NCBI GenBank assembly: GCA_023439045.1
Contig: JAEXOY010000016.1
Location: 1-64,000, forward strand
Reading direction: 5' to 3'
Length of the DNA: 64,000 nucleotides
Source of the DNA: Bacillota bacterium
GTDB taxonomy: Bacteria; Bacillota; Clostridia; Acetivibrionales; DSM-1351
The notes under the pieces were generated by a model, which worked only from the letters and a program-made list of their open reading frames with translations, had not been told where the DNA came from and did not search any database. Both the position numbers and the translations under genes were made by a program. Of this stretch, positions 44,462 to 54,000 are shown piece after piece. Each line of letters opens with the position of its first letter. Positions within the stretch are counted from its first letter, which is position 1.

Positions 44462-44637
44462 GTTTAGTTAAATGCTATTAAACATAACTAATTGCAACAT
44501 TATAAAAACTCCAATTAATAATTCTGAAAACCATCTTCTTTAAGCTTACTTGCGTCCAGTTTTAAACGTGAGATACGAATTTATAAGATTAGGATTCATT
44601 AATTGTTATACCTATACTTACATATTAACTTAGCAAC

Positions 44638-44679
44638 ACAAAACCCAACAAGACGTTGAAAAGTCTTGTTGGGTTTTGT
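44638..44679 (-). repeat. Second related palindrome, after hsdS
   Basis: Perfect 17-bp arms, ACAAAACCCAACAAGAC and its complement, with an eight-base spacer. The CCCAACAA core and spacer length match the XRE operator 200 bases away. It may be a second operator, or the terminator of the hsd operon, which ends 16 bases upstream. The rest of the spacer 44462-44637 shows nothing. Confidence 0.65.
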
Positions 44680-44694
44680 TAAATAATCAGCATC

Positions 44695-46188
44695 CTAAAG
44701 TTTACTCCTTAAAACCTCTTTCAACAACTCTAAAGCACTTTCCTCTTCAGGGTTATTAGTACCTAACGCTCCTCGGAAAGCTCGAGCAAGGATAGCCTTC
44801 TTAATAAGGTCAATTTTCTCAATAACATCACAAAGTTCTTTAGCCTTTTGCTCCTTTTCAAATAGACTATCCAATATTCTTACAATCTCTTTTTGCTCTG
44901 CTAAAGAACAAAATGGAATCTCAAACTTTGCAAGTTTTTGAGCGTTAATATTAGATTGATTAACACCATCACTTTTTACACTTATACAGAACGCCCTTGC
45001 ATAAGAGGTATTCATAGCATAATTCAAATAATGCGAATCTAAATGTCCGTAATTTTTTATTCTAATAAGATACCCAGCAAATATAGCAGGTTGTTCTCCT
45101 TCATATATTGAAGTTTTTCCCACCAATTCAGGGCTATTTGTTCTATTGAATAAGACATCACCTTTTTTCAAAATGTACTTCTCAATATCATTTTCATCAG
45201 AGCTATATGCTAAGTTACTCCAATCAATCCTTCCAGACTGAAGATTGCCCATTCTCAATACAACTACTTTTCCTTCGTTATCTGATTTATTCGATGTACC
45301 ATATTGAAAGGATTCACAAAGCTTTTCCAAAGTAACATATTTCCATCCATCAGGCAATTTATCTCCTGATGAGTATTCAAGATAGCTAAAAATATTTTCA
45401 ATTTTACTTTTTTCCACAGTTGTGGTTGACAAGCTTAGCCTATGTTCAAATAATTCGATAATAATGTTGTTAATATTCTCAACATCATTTTTTTCACGCC
45501 ACTTTGCAGTCAACTCACCCGTGAAGGCTTTGTGGAGGATAGCGGATTTACTTTTTTCAAAGGAATCAAGAGCACTTTGTGCAAGCTCCTTTGCACGGTC
45601 TATCTTTTCAAAAAGGGACTCAATTAAATTTACTATTCTTTGCTGTTCCGATAATGGAGGCAAGGGAAAACTTATGTTTTCTAAGTCACTTTTCCTAATG
45701 GCAGGAACAGTAGTTGCATTGGCAATCTCATAAAAATCTTGCGTATAGCTCCAGTAGTATACATATTTATAGTTTAATGTTTTTTTCGAAACAAATGCCA
45801 TAAGGTTATTGTCTATACAACATTCTTCTACATTAAGACATCGTCTATTAAGTCTTATTGCCTCACCTATTTTGGCAAAAATAACTGAATTTATAGGTAT
45901 CAATGTAGCTTTTAATCCCGCTAATATTTCTTCATTGATTGTATTTGCCCTATCAAATAAGTAGCCTCCTTGTGTAGAATATTTTAAGCTACCAACCTTA
46001 TAAAAAGGTATTTTATATTCAGTAAATCCTTGGAAATCAGGCTTAAACCCATTTCCAGCAATAAAGTCGCCAACATATCCCCATTTTGTCCATATCCAAT
46101 TAGGGGGCACACGATACGGCTTATCTTCATCCTTTACAATTGCCTGCTGAAGCAACTCCTCATGTGATAACTTTTCTTTCTTTGCCAT
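44695..46188 (-). CDS. hsdS: Type I restriction specificity subunit HsdS
   Basis: The 497-residue DNA-recognition subunit. Two target-recognition domains (about 25-180 and 275-440) are each followed by a conserved helix: EQQRIVNLIESLFEKIDRAK near 190 and EQKEIVRILDSLFEKEQKAK near 445. The duplication gives a bipartite DNA target. Its ATG overlaps the hsdM stop by one base (TGATG), so the two are co-translated. Confidence 0.95.
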   Translation of the reverse strand: MAKKEKLSHEELLQQAIVKDEDKPYRVPPNWIWTKWGYVGDFIAGNGFKPDFQGFTEYKIPFYKVGSLKYSTQGGYLFDRANTINEEILAGLKATLIPINSVIFAKIGEAIRLNRRCLNVEECCIDNNLMAFVSKKTLNYKYVYYWSYTQDFYEIANATTVPAIRKSDLENISFPLPPLSEQQRIVNLIESLFEKIDRAKELAQSALDSFEKSKSAILHKAFTGELTAKWREKNDVENINNIIIELFEHRLSLSTTTVEKSKIENIFSYLEYSSGDKLPDGWKYVTLEKLCESFQYGTSNKSDNEGKVVVLRMGNLQSGRIDWSNLAYSSDENDIEKYILKKGDVLFNRTNSPELVGKTSIYEGEQPAIFAGYLIRIKNYGHLDSHYLNYAMNTSYARAFCISVKSDGVNQSNINAQKLAKFEIPFCSLAEQKEIVRILDSLFEKEQKAKELCDVIEKIDLIKKAILARAFRGALGTNNPEEESALELLKEVLRSKL

Positions 46189-47606
46189 CAGTTACCACCA
46201 CCCAAGTTTTTAAGTTCCTTAACCACACTCATAATCAAATCTGTAGCCTCTTCAAGCTGAGCAACTATTTCTTCACCACTTTCAATAGGGTCCTGCAAAT
46301 CCTCATAGTCAAGAACACTATCATCTCTAATTAAGCCCAAATCAAGACTGTCATTCTTCTCCTTAATCTGCTCCCTGGTGAACACACTCCAGCGTTCGTC
46401 ATTTACAGTTCTTCTATCTTCTGCCGTATACGCACTTATAAAGCCCTCAAAATGCTCATACTTTAAGGGTGTAGTCTTCCCAAAACTTGGCATATTGGTA
46501 CGCATATCATAAATCCATACTTCCTTTGTATTACCCTTATCTATGGTCCCACGGCTAAAGAAGAGTACATTGGTCTTTACACCCTGTGCGTAAAAAATCC
46601 CTGTAGGCAACCTTAATATAGTATGGAGATTACACTTGTCCATCAAGTCGGCACGGATATTAGCACCATCACCATCGCTGAACAATACGTTATCAGGCAA
46701 AACAACACCCGCCCTGGACTTTCCGTCTGTCCTTAATGAGCGGTAAATATGCTGTAGAAAGTTTAACTGCTTATTTGATGTCGAGTAGGTAAAGTCATCA
46801 CGATTAGCACGTTCGCCACCCTTCTTAGTTCCAAAAGGTGGGTTGGTCAGTACTACATTATAGCCTTTCAGAGCCTTTCCTGCATTAGATAGTGTATCGG
46901 CAAGAAGTATCTCACCCTCGATGTCGTGAAGCATCGCATTCATAAGTGCAAGACGGTGAGTATCATGGACCAATTCACAACCTGTAAAAGCCTTCTTTCT
47001 CTGAAACTCCTGTTCATCTGGTGATAACGCAAAGAGGTCATCCGTATTATTCTTTATGTGCCTGTCTGCGGCAATCATAAAACCGAAAGTACCTGCGGCA
47101 GGGTCATTGCACAACTCACCAGGCTTAGGGTCTATCAGTTGAACCATTACATCAATAAGCACTCTCGGTGTAAAATACTGTCCTGCACCTGACTTTTTCT
47201 CATTTGCATTTTTCTCCAACAGCCCTTCATAGAGGTTACCCAAGCCCTCTTCCTTTGCAGAGTACCAGTCAAGTTCATCTATAGATTTTATTATCTTTTC
47301 AAGGTTCTTTGGTTCTTCGATATTAGACCTTGCCCCAGAATAAATCTCCCTTATCCTACCTGTCGAGTTTTCTCCAAGGTGATTTAAGAGTCCATTATAG
47401 AACTTTTTAAGCTCTATTCCCTGTCTCTTGACAAGATTGTCCCATCGGTAATCCTCTGGGATTTGTCCATCTGTCGATGTTTCCTTCGTCATTTTAAGGA
47501 ATAGAATATATGTTAACTCTGTAACATATTGGTGGTAGGTAATACCGTCATCTCTCAGCACATTACACAAATTCCAAAGCTTTGATACTATTTCTTGGTT
47601 ATTCAT
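46188..47606 (-). CDS. hsdM: Type I methyltransferase subunit HsdM
   Basis: The 472-residue adenine-N6 methyltransferase of the complex. The N-terminal helical domain (MNNQEIVSKLWNLCNVLRDD) is followed by the SAM motif (DPAAGTFGFMIAADRHI) and the catalytic NPPF (VVLTNPPFGTKKGGERA). ATG 47606 is chosen: it lies two bases after the hsdR stop and starts the family N-terminus; an in-frame TTG upstream would overlap hsdR. Confidence 0.96.
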   Translation of the reverse strand: MNNQEIVSKLWNLCNVLRDDGITYHQYVTELTYILFLKMTKETSTDGQIPEDYRWDNLVKRQGIELKKFYNGLLNHLGENSTGRIREIYSGARSNIEEPKNLEKIIKSIDELDWYSAKEEGLGNLYEGLLEKNANEKKSGAGQYFTPRVLIDVMVQLIDPKPGELCNDPAAGTFGFMIAADRHIKNNTDDLFALSPDEQEFQRKKAFTGCELVHDTHRLALMNAMLHDIEGEILLADTLSNAGKALKGYNVVLTNPPFGTKKGGERANRDDFTYSTSNKQLNFLQHIYRSLRTDGKSRAGVVLPDNVLFSDGDGANIRADLMDKCNLHTILRLPTGIFYAQGVKTNVLFFSRGTIDKGNTKEVWIYDMRTNMPSFGKTTPLKYEHFEGFISAYTAEDRRTVNDERWSVFTREQIKEKNDSLDLGLIRDDSVLDYEDLQDPIESGEEIVAQLEEATDLIMSVVKELKNLGGGN

Positions 47607-47608
47607 CC

Positions 47609-50600
47609 TTAAGCACCCCAATTTTCATATAAATAATCGTTAATCTCTATTATAATTTCATCTAATTTGTTTCTGAATATCTTGTCAATTACCTTGAAAC
47701 CACCTTTTGTCTTGAAAGCACCTGTTTCAAAGGTCTCCTTATCAAGTATGCTCTCATGTAGTAAATTGGATTCTATCCTATTTAACCAGTCAAGCTCCAT
47801 TTTACTAAAGTTATGCTTCTTCTTCAACTTACTTACAGCATTCTTTATCCTGACTTCGTGGCTTATTAAAGGTGAGCCAATTGCTTGTTGGCGTATAAAG
47901 GTAATAATATCTGCGGTAATGCTCTCATTTGTTGTCTCTCGCCATGCTGAATTTAGCTGTACTTCTGTAAAATTATTACGGTCAAGCTCCAATTTCAAGC
48001 TCTTTAGTGCCTCACGGGTAAGCTCCTTAGGTCTTGTACAAATAATATTAAGAGCGGTAATCTTATCTTTGTTCTCTTCAATAAAATTCTTAAATTCATC
48101 CAGGTAATCCTCTGGCTTCTCAGCCTTGCCATATCCCCGTGTATGATAAACCAATTCATCTTCTTTTAAAGAAATAACCACAGGTCTTATTGGATTATAT
48201 CCTCCCTCATTAAGCATTTCAAACAGGCGTTTATTCTTCAATATATGCTCTTTTGCCTCCTCTACAGTCATAGATTGAAGCTCTTGAATAAATTGTGTTG
48301 GATTTTTCCCTCCTGAAAGGTCAATAAAGTGTTCAATTCCTTTGCCGTTTATGTTTCTTTTCTTTCTTTGGAGCTTTGCAATAATCATATCTATCTGATT
48401 CTTCTTCTGGTCTTCAGATGGTAATGTTTCAAGTCCATTGATAAGGTCATCAAATGTAGCTGTAGGGTTTGCAACTACTGGCTTCATAGTGTTGACAGGT
48501 TCTAAGGACTCATATACACCAACTGGGTCAAAAATTTCAAAATGTGTTTTATTTATTTCAGGACAAAGACGTGTAGCACGTCCCAACATCTGTTCAAAAA
48601 GAATCCTTGATTTAACTCTACGCATAAAAACAAGCGTAGTAATTTCTGGAACATCTACACCTGTGGTAAGTAAGTCAACTGTTACAACAACATTTGGATA
48701 CTTTTCGTTCTTAAATTTCTTTATTGCTTCAAGTACTTTCTTTTTGTTTCCACCGCCGACCGAACCAGTTATTTTCATAATGGCATCGTTATCAACACCG
48801 TATTCCGAGTAAATCTCCTTAAGAATTTTGACAACAAGGTCCGCATGAGAATCATCCACAGCATATACAAGAGTTTTACCTTCACCGTCTGGGTTTACAT
48901 GCTTGGCGATTTCCTCTAAGACGGTCTTGTTAAAAGGTTCAGTTATTACCCTCTTATTAAAGCTTTCAATGTCAAAATCAAGTTCATCTTCAAGTTCATC
49001 TACATTTGTGATTTCACCTGTGACAGGGTCATAAACAGCAACACTTTCACCCTTCTTATAATGAATGCCTTCAGTTGAGAGCTTTGTTCCTAAGTTATGA
49101 GGTGCATCATGGTCAACCAAATAGCCTTCGATTACTGCTTCTCTATAAGAGTAGTTAAAAACGGGCTTGCCAAAAATTTCAGATGTATGTAGTGCAGGTG
49201 TTGCAGTCATCGCTATCTTCACTGCATCAAAGTATTCTATAACGGTTCTATACTTACTAACATAGTCATCCTGATTTCTATATAGAAGTTCATCTTCTCC
49301 CATATCTTTATCTAAGATATACCCTCTATGAGCCTCATCTACAACTACCAGGTCATAATCAGTAACGGCTGGCATTATTTCGTCTTCATTATACATTATC
49401 CTTTTAACAAGACTCTGTACTGTTGCAACATGTATTTTTGTTTCTTTGTCAATGTCTTTATCTTCAAGTTTCTTGATGTTATATATTTCATCTAATGTCA
49501 TTAAGTCTTCAATTTTTACTTCTTTGAAAACATCCTGTGCCTGTTCACCAAGTGCGGTACGGTCAACCAGGAATAGTATACGGTTAAATCTTTTTGTCGC
49601 CAAAAATCTGTATATCATACCTAAAATTGTTCTGGTTTTTCCTGTCCCTGTAGCCATCGATAGAAGAACAGTCTGCTTACCGTCAATAACTGACTGTTCA
49701 GCGGCTTTAACCGCATTTATCTGATAGGGTCTTAAATTCAATCCATCTTTATCAGACAATAACTCATATCCTGTATTAATCAAATCATCATTTGCCTTAT
49801 CTGTGTCTTTATCAAGTAATTCCATAAGTCCAGAAGGACTTACCCATCCTTGCAGTGCCCTCGATATATTAGTTGACTTACGGGCATCCAGAAACCATAT
49901 ACCTGATTTCGTTTCCAATTGTTTAAGATATTTTCTCCCATTGGTTGCAAATAAGAATGGTACTTGATACTCTCCCCAATTTATGATTATATAATCTGAG
50001 TGCTCAGCTTTTATCTTCTTAGCATAATCCTTACACTGGTAATCAATAACAGATGGAATATCAGTGAAATGTCGTTTTGCCTCTACAATTCCTACAAGCT
50101 GTGTACCAACAAATAATGCATAGTCAGCATAACCCCTATTCCCTACGGTAGAATCAGTAGGAAACTCTGAAATGGCAATATTTCTGTCCTTTTGTGGGCG
50201 TACTCCTTTTGAATACTTTAGATTTATGGAGTCTACTTCCCATCCAACCTTTCGTAACTGTTCATCTATCAGGTAGCGTGTCTCTTTCTCAGAGAGATTC
50301 ATCTTATCTGCAGATTCGCTCGCCTTTTTGCGTCTATCTGCAATTGAGATTTCTTCTCCGTTAACAGTTGAAGTCTCAATCTTTTCGGTTAACTCCTTTA
50401 TCTTTTCTTCCTGCTCTTTTATGATAGCTTCAAAATTGATTTCATTGCTGGTATCTCCTGGCATTACAAAAGTTTGAGGCTCAAAGTTCCAGTCACCATA
50501 AGTTTGCATAAACCAAACACCCAATTTATAAGCAAACTCTGTAAGAATTTTCGCCTGTTCAATTGACTCATAAACAGCATGAGAAGCATCATTTCTGGCA

Positions 50601-50866
50601 ATTCTGATTGCATACAAAATATCATCTATATCTCTTGGAATAAGGCCTTCTCGTTTTAGTACCTTAATCCTGGTTGCATGGCTATTGTCCTCCGTTTGCT
50701 TTGGCATGTTATCCAAAGCAAACATTATATTAACAATAGTTTCCGCAAATAAACCCAATTTAAATAGACATGCATTAGAATCACTATAAATGTACTTTTC
50801 CGCTGCACTTCCGAGTGAAGCAAGTAATGACCATTTACTTTCTAAAAATTCGAAATTTGACTTCAT
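47609..50866 (-). CDS. hsdR: Type I restriction subunit HsdR
   Basis: A 1085-residue ATP-dependent translocase-nuclease, EcoEI-like. The N-terminal about 130 residues resemble a DUF4145 domain (LFKLGLFAETIVNIMFALDN). Next is an HsdR_N PD-(D/E)xK nuclease with ADYALFVGTQLVGIVEAKRH. The helicase follows with Walker A (SMATGTGKTRT), the DEAH box (VVVDEAHRGYI) and motif VI (QMLGRATRLCPE). The C-terminus is EcoEI_R-like. GAGGG lies before the ATG. First gene of hsdR-hsdM-hsdS. Confidence 0.95.
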   Translation of the reverse strand: MKSNFEFLESKWSLLASLGSAAEKYIYSDSNACLFKLGLFAETIVNIMFALDNMPKQTEDNSHATRIKVLKREGLIPRDIDDILYAIRIARNDASHAVYESIEQAKILTEFAYKLGVWFMQTYGDWNFEPQTFVMPGDTSNEINFEAIIKEQEEKIKELTEKIETSTVNGEEISIADRRKKASESADKMNLSEKETRYLIDEQLRKVGWEVDSINLKYSKGVRPQKDRNIAISEFPTDSTVGNRGYADYALFVGTQLVGIVEAKRHFTDIPSVIDYQCKDYAKKIKAEHSDYIIINWGEYQVPFLFATNGRKYLKQLETKSGIWFLDARKSTNISRALQGWVSPSGLMELLDKDTDKANDDLINTGYELLSDKDGLNLRPYQINAVKAAEQSVIDGKQTVLLSMATGTGKTRTILGMIYRFLATKRFNRILFLVDRTALGEQAQDVFKEVKIEDLMTLDEIYNIKKLEDKDIDKETKIHVATVQSLVKRIMYNEDEIMPAVTDYDLVVVDEAHRGYILDKDMGEDELLYRNQDDYVSKYRTVIEYFDAVKIAMTATPALHTSEIFGKPVFNYSYREAVIEGYLVDHDAPHNLGTKLSTEGIHYKKGESVAVYDPVTGEITNVDELEDELDFDIESFNKRVITEPFNKTVLEEIAKHVNPDGEGKTLVYAVDDSHADLVVKILKEIYSEYGVDNDAIMKITGSVGGGNKKKVLEAIKKFKNEKYPNVVVTVDLLTTGVDVPEITTLVFMRRVKSRILFEQMLGRATRLCPEINKTHFEIFDPVGVYESLEPVNTMKPVVANPTATFDDLINGLETLPSEDQKKNQIDMIIAKLQRKKRNINGKGIEHFIDLSGGKNPTQFIQELQSMTVEEAKEHILKNKRLFEMLNEGGYNPIRPVVISLKEDELVYHTRGYGKAEKPEDYLDEFKNFIEENKDKITALNIICTRPKELTREALKSLKLELDRNNFTEVQLNSAWRETTNESITADIITFIRQQAIGSPLISHEVRIKNAVSKLKKKHNFSKMELDWLNRIESNLLHESILDKETFETGAFKTKGGFKVIDKIFRNKLDEIIIEINDYLYENWGA

Positions 50867-51031
50867 ACATTAACCCTCATATTAAGATTCTCTCTGAATG
50901 ATTCATGTAAACTATTGTAATATTATACCACAATAAATGGCATCACAAAACAAGGTAAATTATAAGTAAGCATTTATACACTAATTAAGAAACAAGTAGG
51001 TATATAAATATTATACCTACCTGTTAACAGA

Positions 51032-53023
51032 TTACTTAATCATATTTTTAAAATCGTCTTCACTAACAATAGCGACACCCAGCTCCTGAGCTTTTGTAAG
51101 TTTACTACCAGCTTTTTCTCCCGCTAAAACAAAAGATGTCTTTTTAGATACACTACCAGAAACCTTCCCCCCGTACATCTGAATAAATTCAGAGGCTTCC
51201 TCTCTTGTCATTGTAGGTAAAGTACCTGTTAGAACAAAAGTCTTACCCGCAAAACGGTCATCTTTTTTAGTTTCTGAAACCTTTGACTTCATATTAACAC
51301 CTGCATTTTTAAGTCTTCGAAGTAATACATGTGTTTCTTCTTTTTTAAAGTAAGATAATATGTCTTGTACCATAATATCCCCGAAGTCAGGTAAAATAAT
51401 CAGCTGTTCATATGTTGCAGATTTAAGGGCATTCATATCCGAGAAATTTGATGCCAACACCCTCGCTGTTTGTTTACCAATATTTCTAATACCAAGACCA
51501 GTAATTAGTCTATCAATATCATTTTCCTTTGACTTCTGTATAGCATTGAAAAGATTCTCAATAGATTTTTCTTTACCAACAGTACCTTTTTCAACAAGCT
51601 CTTCTTTATAAGTCTCAAGATAGTATAAGTCAGAGATATCTTTTACATAACCTTCTGTCATTAATGCTTCAACAGAACTCGGCCCAAGCCCTTCTATATT
51701 CATAGCATCTTTTGATGCAAAGTAAATTACTCCTCTAATAGCCTGTGCGAAACATTCAGTGCCAGTGCAACGTTTTTCAGCTCCGCCTTCTTCTTTAACT
51801 GCTGGTGCTCCACACATAGGGCATATATCTGGAATAACATACTTAACAGCATCTGACGGGCGTTTCTCTGGGAGTACCCTAAGAACCTCTGGGATAATAT
51901 CTCCAGCTTTTTGAATAACAACTGTATCACCAATTCTTACATCCTTTAAATCAATATAGTCTTGATTGTGCAAAGTAGCCTTAGAAACAGTTGTTCCAGC
52001 TAATTTAACAGGCTTTAACAAAGCCAACGGGGACAATCTTCCTGTACGACCAACTTGAATTTTGATGTCTTCAACAATAGTTTCCTTTTGTTCTGGTGGA
52101 TATTTGTATGCTACAGCCCATCTTGGTACTTTGCTTGTGATACCTAAACTTGCTCTATCTACCAAACTGTCAACCTTTACAACAGCACCATCTATTCCGT
52201 ATGGTAAGCTCCATCTTGTATCTCCTATTTTAACGATGCTTTCCCAAACTTCATCAGCCGTTTTACATTCTTTATATTCAGGACTTATTGGGAATCCTTG
52301 TTCTTTTAACCATTGTAAAGATTCTGAATGTGATAAAAACCTTTTCCCATGACAAATTTCAAGATTAAACACAAAGATATCAAGATTTCTTTCTGCAACA
52401 ATACTTGAATCTAACTGTCTGAGCGTACCTGCCGCTAAGTTACGTGCTGTTTGATATATTTTGCCTCCCACTTCTTTTTGCTTTTGATTTACCTTTTCAA
52501 AGTTCTCATTTGACATGTAGATTTCTCCACGAACTTCAACATAAGGTAATTTGCTTGGAATTGATTTTGGGATTGAAGGTATTACAAGTAGATTTTCATA
52601 CACTGATTCCCCAGTTATAGAGTCACCTCTGGTTATTCCTTCAGTAAGGATTCCGTTATGATAACGTATTACAACTGATAATCCATCTATCTTTTTCTCA
52701 ACTATAAAAGTAGGATTACCAAGTTCTTCAATCGTTTTATTAACAAATGAATATACTTCTTCCTTAGAAAATACGTCTTGTAAGCTTATAACAGGTACAT
52801 CATGCTCAACTTTTCTAAGTTCACGCTTTACTCCTCCTCCTACCTTTTGAGTGGGTGAGGTTTTTTCAACATATTCAGGGTATTCTTTTTCGAGATTTCT
52901 TAACTCTAAAGTAAGTTGGTCATATTCATAGTCAGTTATTTCAGCATCATCTTGATTGTAGTATCTATCATTATGGTACTCAATTAATTTACGTAACTCT
53001 TTTATTCTTCCCTTTATATCCAT
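51032..53023 (-). CDS. ligA: Element-borne NAD-dependent DNA ligase
   Basis: A complete 663-residue LigA that seals nicks using NAD+. Domain Ia is intact (RKLIEYHNDRYYNQDDAEIT, 11-30). The nucleotidyl-Lys motif is KIDG in VEKKIDGLSVVIRY (Lys111). The OB fold (KLAGTTVSKATLHNQDYIDL), Cys4 zinc finger (CPMCGAP...CTGTEC), helix-hairpin-helix repeats and C-terminal BRCT (RFAGKTFVLTGTLPTMTREE) are all present. It is clearly diverged from the interrupted host ligA (KLDG, different flanks), and its active-site DNA lacks the ATGGAAG core. It lies 97 bases after the recombinase module on the same strand. Probably it replaces the disrupted ligase. Confidence 0.95.
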   Translation of the reverse strand: MDIKGRIKELRKLIEYHNDRYYNQDDAEITDYEYDQLTLELRNLEKEYPEYVEKTSPTQKVGGGVKRELRKVEHDVPVISLQDVFSKEEVYSFVNKTIEELGNPTFIVEKKIDGLSVVIRYHNGILTEGITRGDSITGESVYENLLVIPSIPKSIPSKLPYVEVRGEIYMSNENFEKVNQKQKEVGGKIYQTARNLAAGTLRQLDSSIVAERNLDIFVFNLEICHGKRFLSHSESLQWLKEQGFPISPEYKECKTADEVWESIVKIGDTRWSLPYGIDGAVVKVDSLVDRASLGITSKVPRWAVAYKYPPEQKETIVEDIKIQVGRTGRLSPLALLKPVKLAGTTVSKATLHNQDYIDLKDVRIGDTVVIQKAGDIIPEVLRVLPEKRPSDAVKYVIPDICPMCGAPAVKEEGGAEKRCTGTECFAQAIRGVIYFASKDAMNIEGLGPSSVEALMTEGYVKDISDLYYLETYKEELVEKGTVGKEKSIENLFNAIQKSKENDIDRLITGLGIRNIGKQTARVLASNFSDMNALKSATYEQLIILPDFGDIMVQDILSYFKKEETHVLLRRLKNAGVNMKSKVSETKKDDRFAGKTFVLTGTLPTMTREEASEFIQMYGGKVSGSVSKKTSFVLAGEKAGSKLTKAQELGVAIVSEDDFKNMIK

Positions 53024-53120
53024 TTTAATAAATTCCCTTCTTATGAATAAATTTTAAGTCAAAAAAATAGTATATTGTATTTATTATATTAACAAATAAA
53101 TATATGTTAACCATCTCTTT

Positions 53121-53987
53121 TTACTTTTTTTCATAATTACTCATTCCTAATAAATCTCTCAAGTCATCAACAGAGCAGTTATTATTTTCACTCGCCAAAT
53201 CTTCGTCAATTAAATTTTCTGATTTATAAGCAAAATCAGCAAAAATATTTACTACATCATCCTCGTTTTCCTCATCCATACCGTTTCTTTTTTCAGATGT
53301 TACATCATTTTTTGAAGTTATTTCCTCTGCATCTTGTAATGTGATAACCCCTGCAAACAAAAGAGATTTTATATATTGGTCCACTAAATTATTAGGTTCG
53401 ATTGAAATATTCTTATTCTCCCATATATATTTACACATTGTAATCTGATTCTCATAATCAATAAGGTTTTGAAGTGTTTTCATCTTATCCTTCAATTCTT
53501 TATTATTAGCCTTAAGTTCTTTATTATCCTGTTTTTCAGCATCATCTTTATCCTTAAATAACTTTAACTCTTGTCGTATTTTTTTGTTCTCATTATCTAA
53601 AATAACAATTTTATCACGCATACTTTTTTCAATCGTTCTTGAGTCAAGTATATAATTTTTAAGCTTTAATGGGTTCTTAATGAGTACATTTACAAGAGAG
53701 TCTATATCAGTATTTCTATATAGTTGTATATCATTCGTAATATACTGAAACCTATTCTCCCTTCTAAGACTTTCAATTTTATCTTTAGCTTCCATATAAC
53801 CGTTTATATGGTAGTACTCCATGCCATTAAATCCAAGTACTTCATTGGCGTATTTAGCAACTTTACTGGCGGAAATATCTCTGGGTTCATTTTTCAGTAT
53901 ATAATCGTCAATTACATTCATAACTTCATCTAATAAAAATAACTTTTTACGTCCTGCATTTTTAGGATTCTTATTCTTGTTTTCCAT
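53121..53987 (-). CDS. Coiled-coil recombination protein, TnpC-like
   Basis: A 288-residue cytoplasmic protein. The N-terminus is basic (GRKKLFLLDEVMNVIDDYIL, then SASKVAKYANEVLGFNG, a possible DNA-binding region). A long coiled-coil spans about 130-190 (NENKKIRQELKLFKDKDDAE). The C-terminus is acidic. Position and architecture match TnpC of Tn554, a small coiled-coil accessory that affects recombination frequency or orientation; sequence similarity is not visible to me. AGAGG lies before the ATG. Confidence 0.6.
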   Translation of the reverse strand: MENKNKNPKNAGRKKLFLLDEVMNVIDDYILKNEPRDISASKVAKYANEVLGFNGMEYYHINGYMEAKDKIESLRRENRFQYITNDIQLYRNTDIDSLVNVLIKNPLKLKNYILDSRTIEKSMRDKIVILDNENKKIRQELKLFKDKDDAEKQDNKELKANNKELKDKMKTLQNLIDYENQITMCKYIWENKNISIEPNNLVDQYIKSLLFAGVITLQDAEEITSKNDVTSEKRNGMDEENEDDVVNIFADFAYKSENLIDEDLASENNNCSVDDLRDLLGMSNYEKK

Positions 53988-54000
53988 GATAATTCCTCTT

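Noticed and set aside
44695..50866. Phase-variable hsdS cassette system
   Set aside because: Only one hsdS is present, with no inverted partial copies or adjacent invertase; the recombinases belong to the transposition module.
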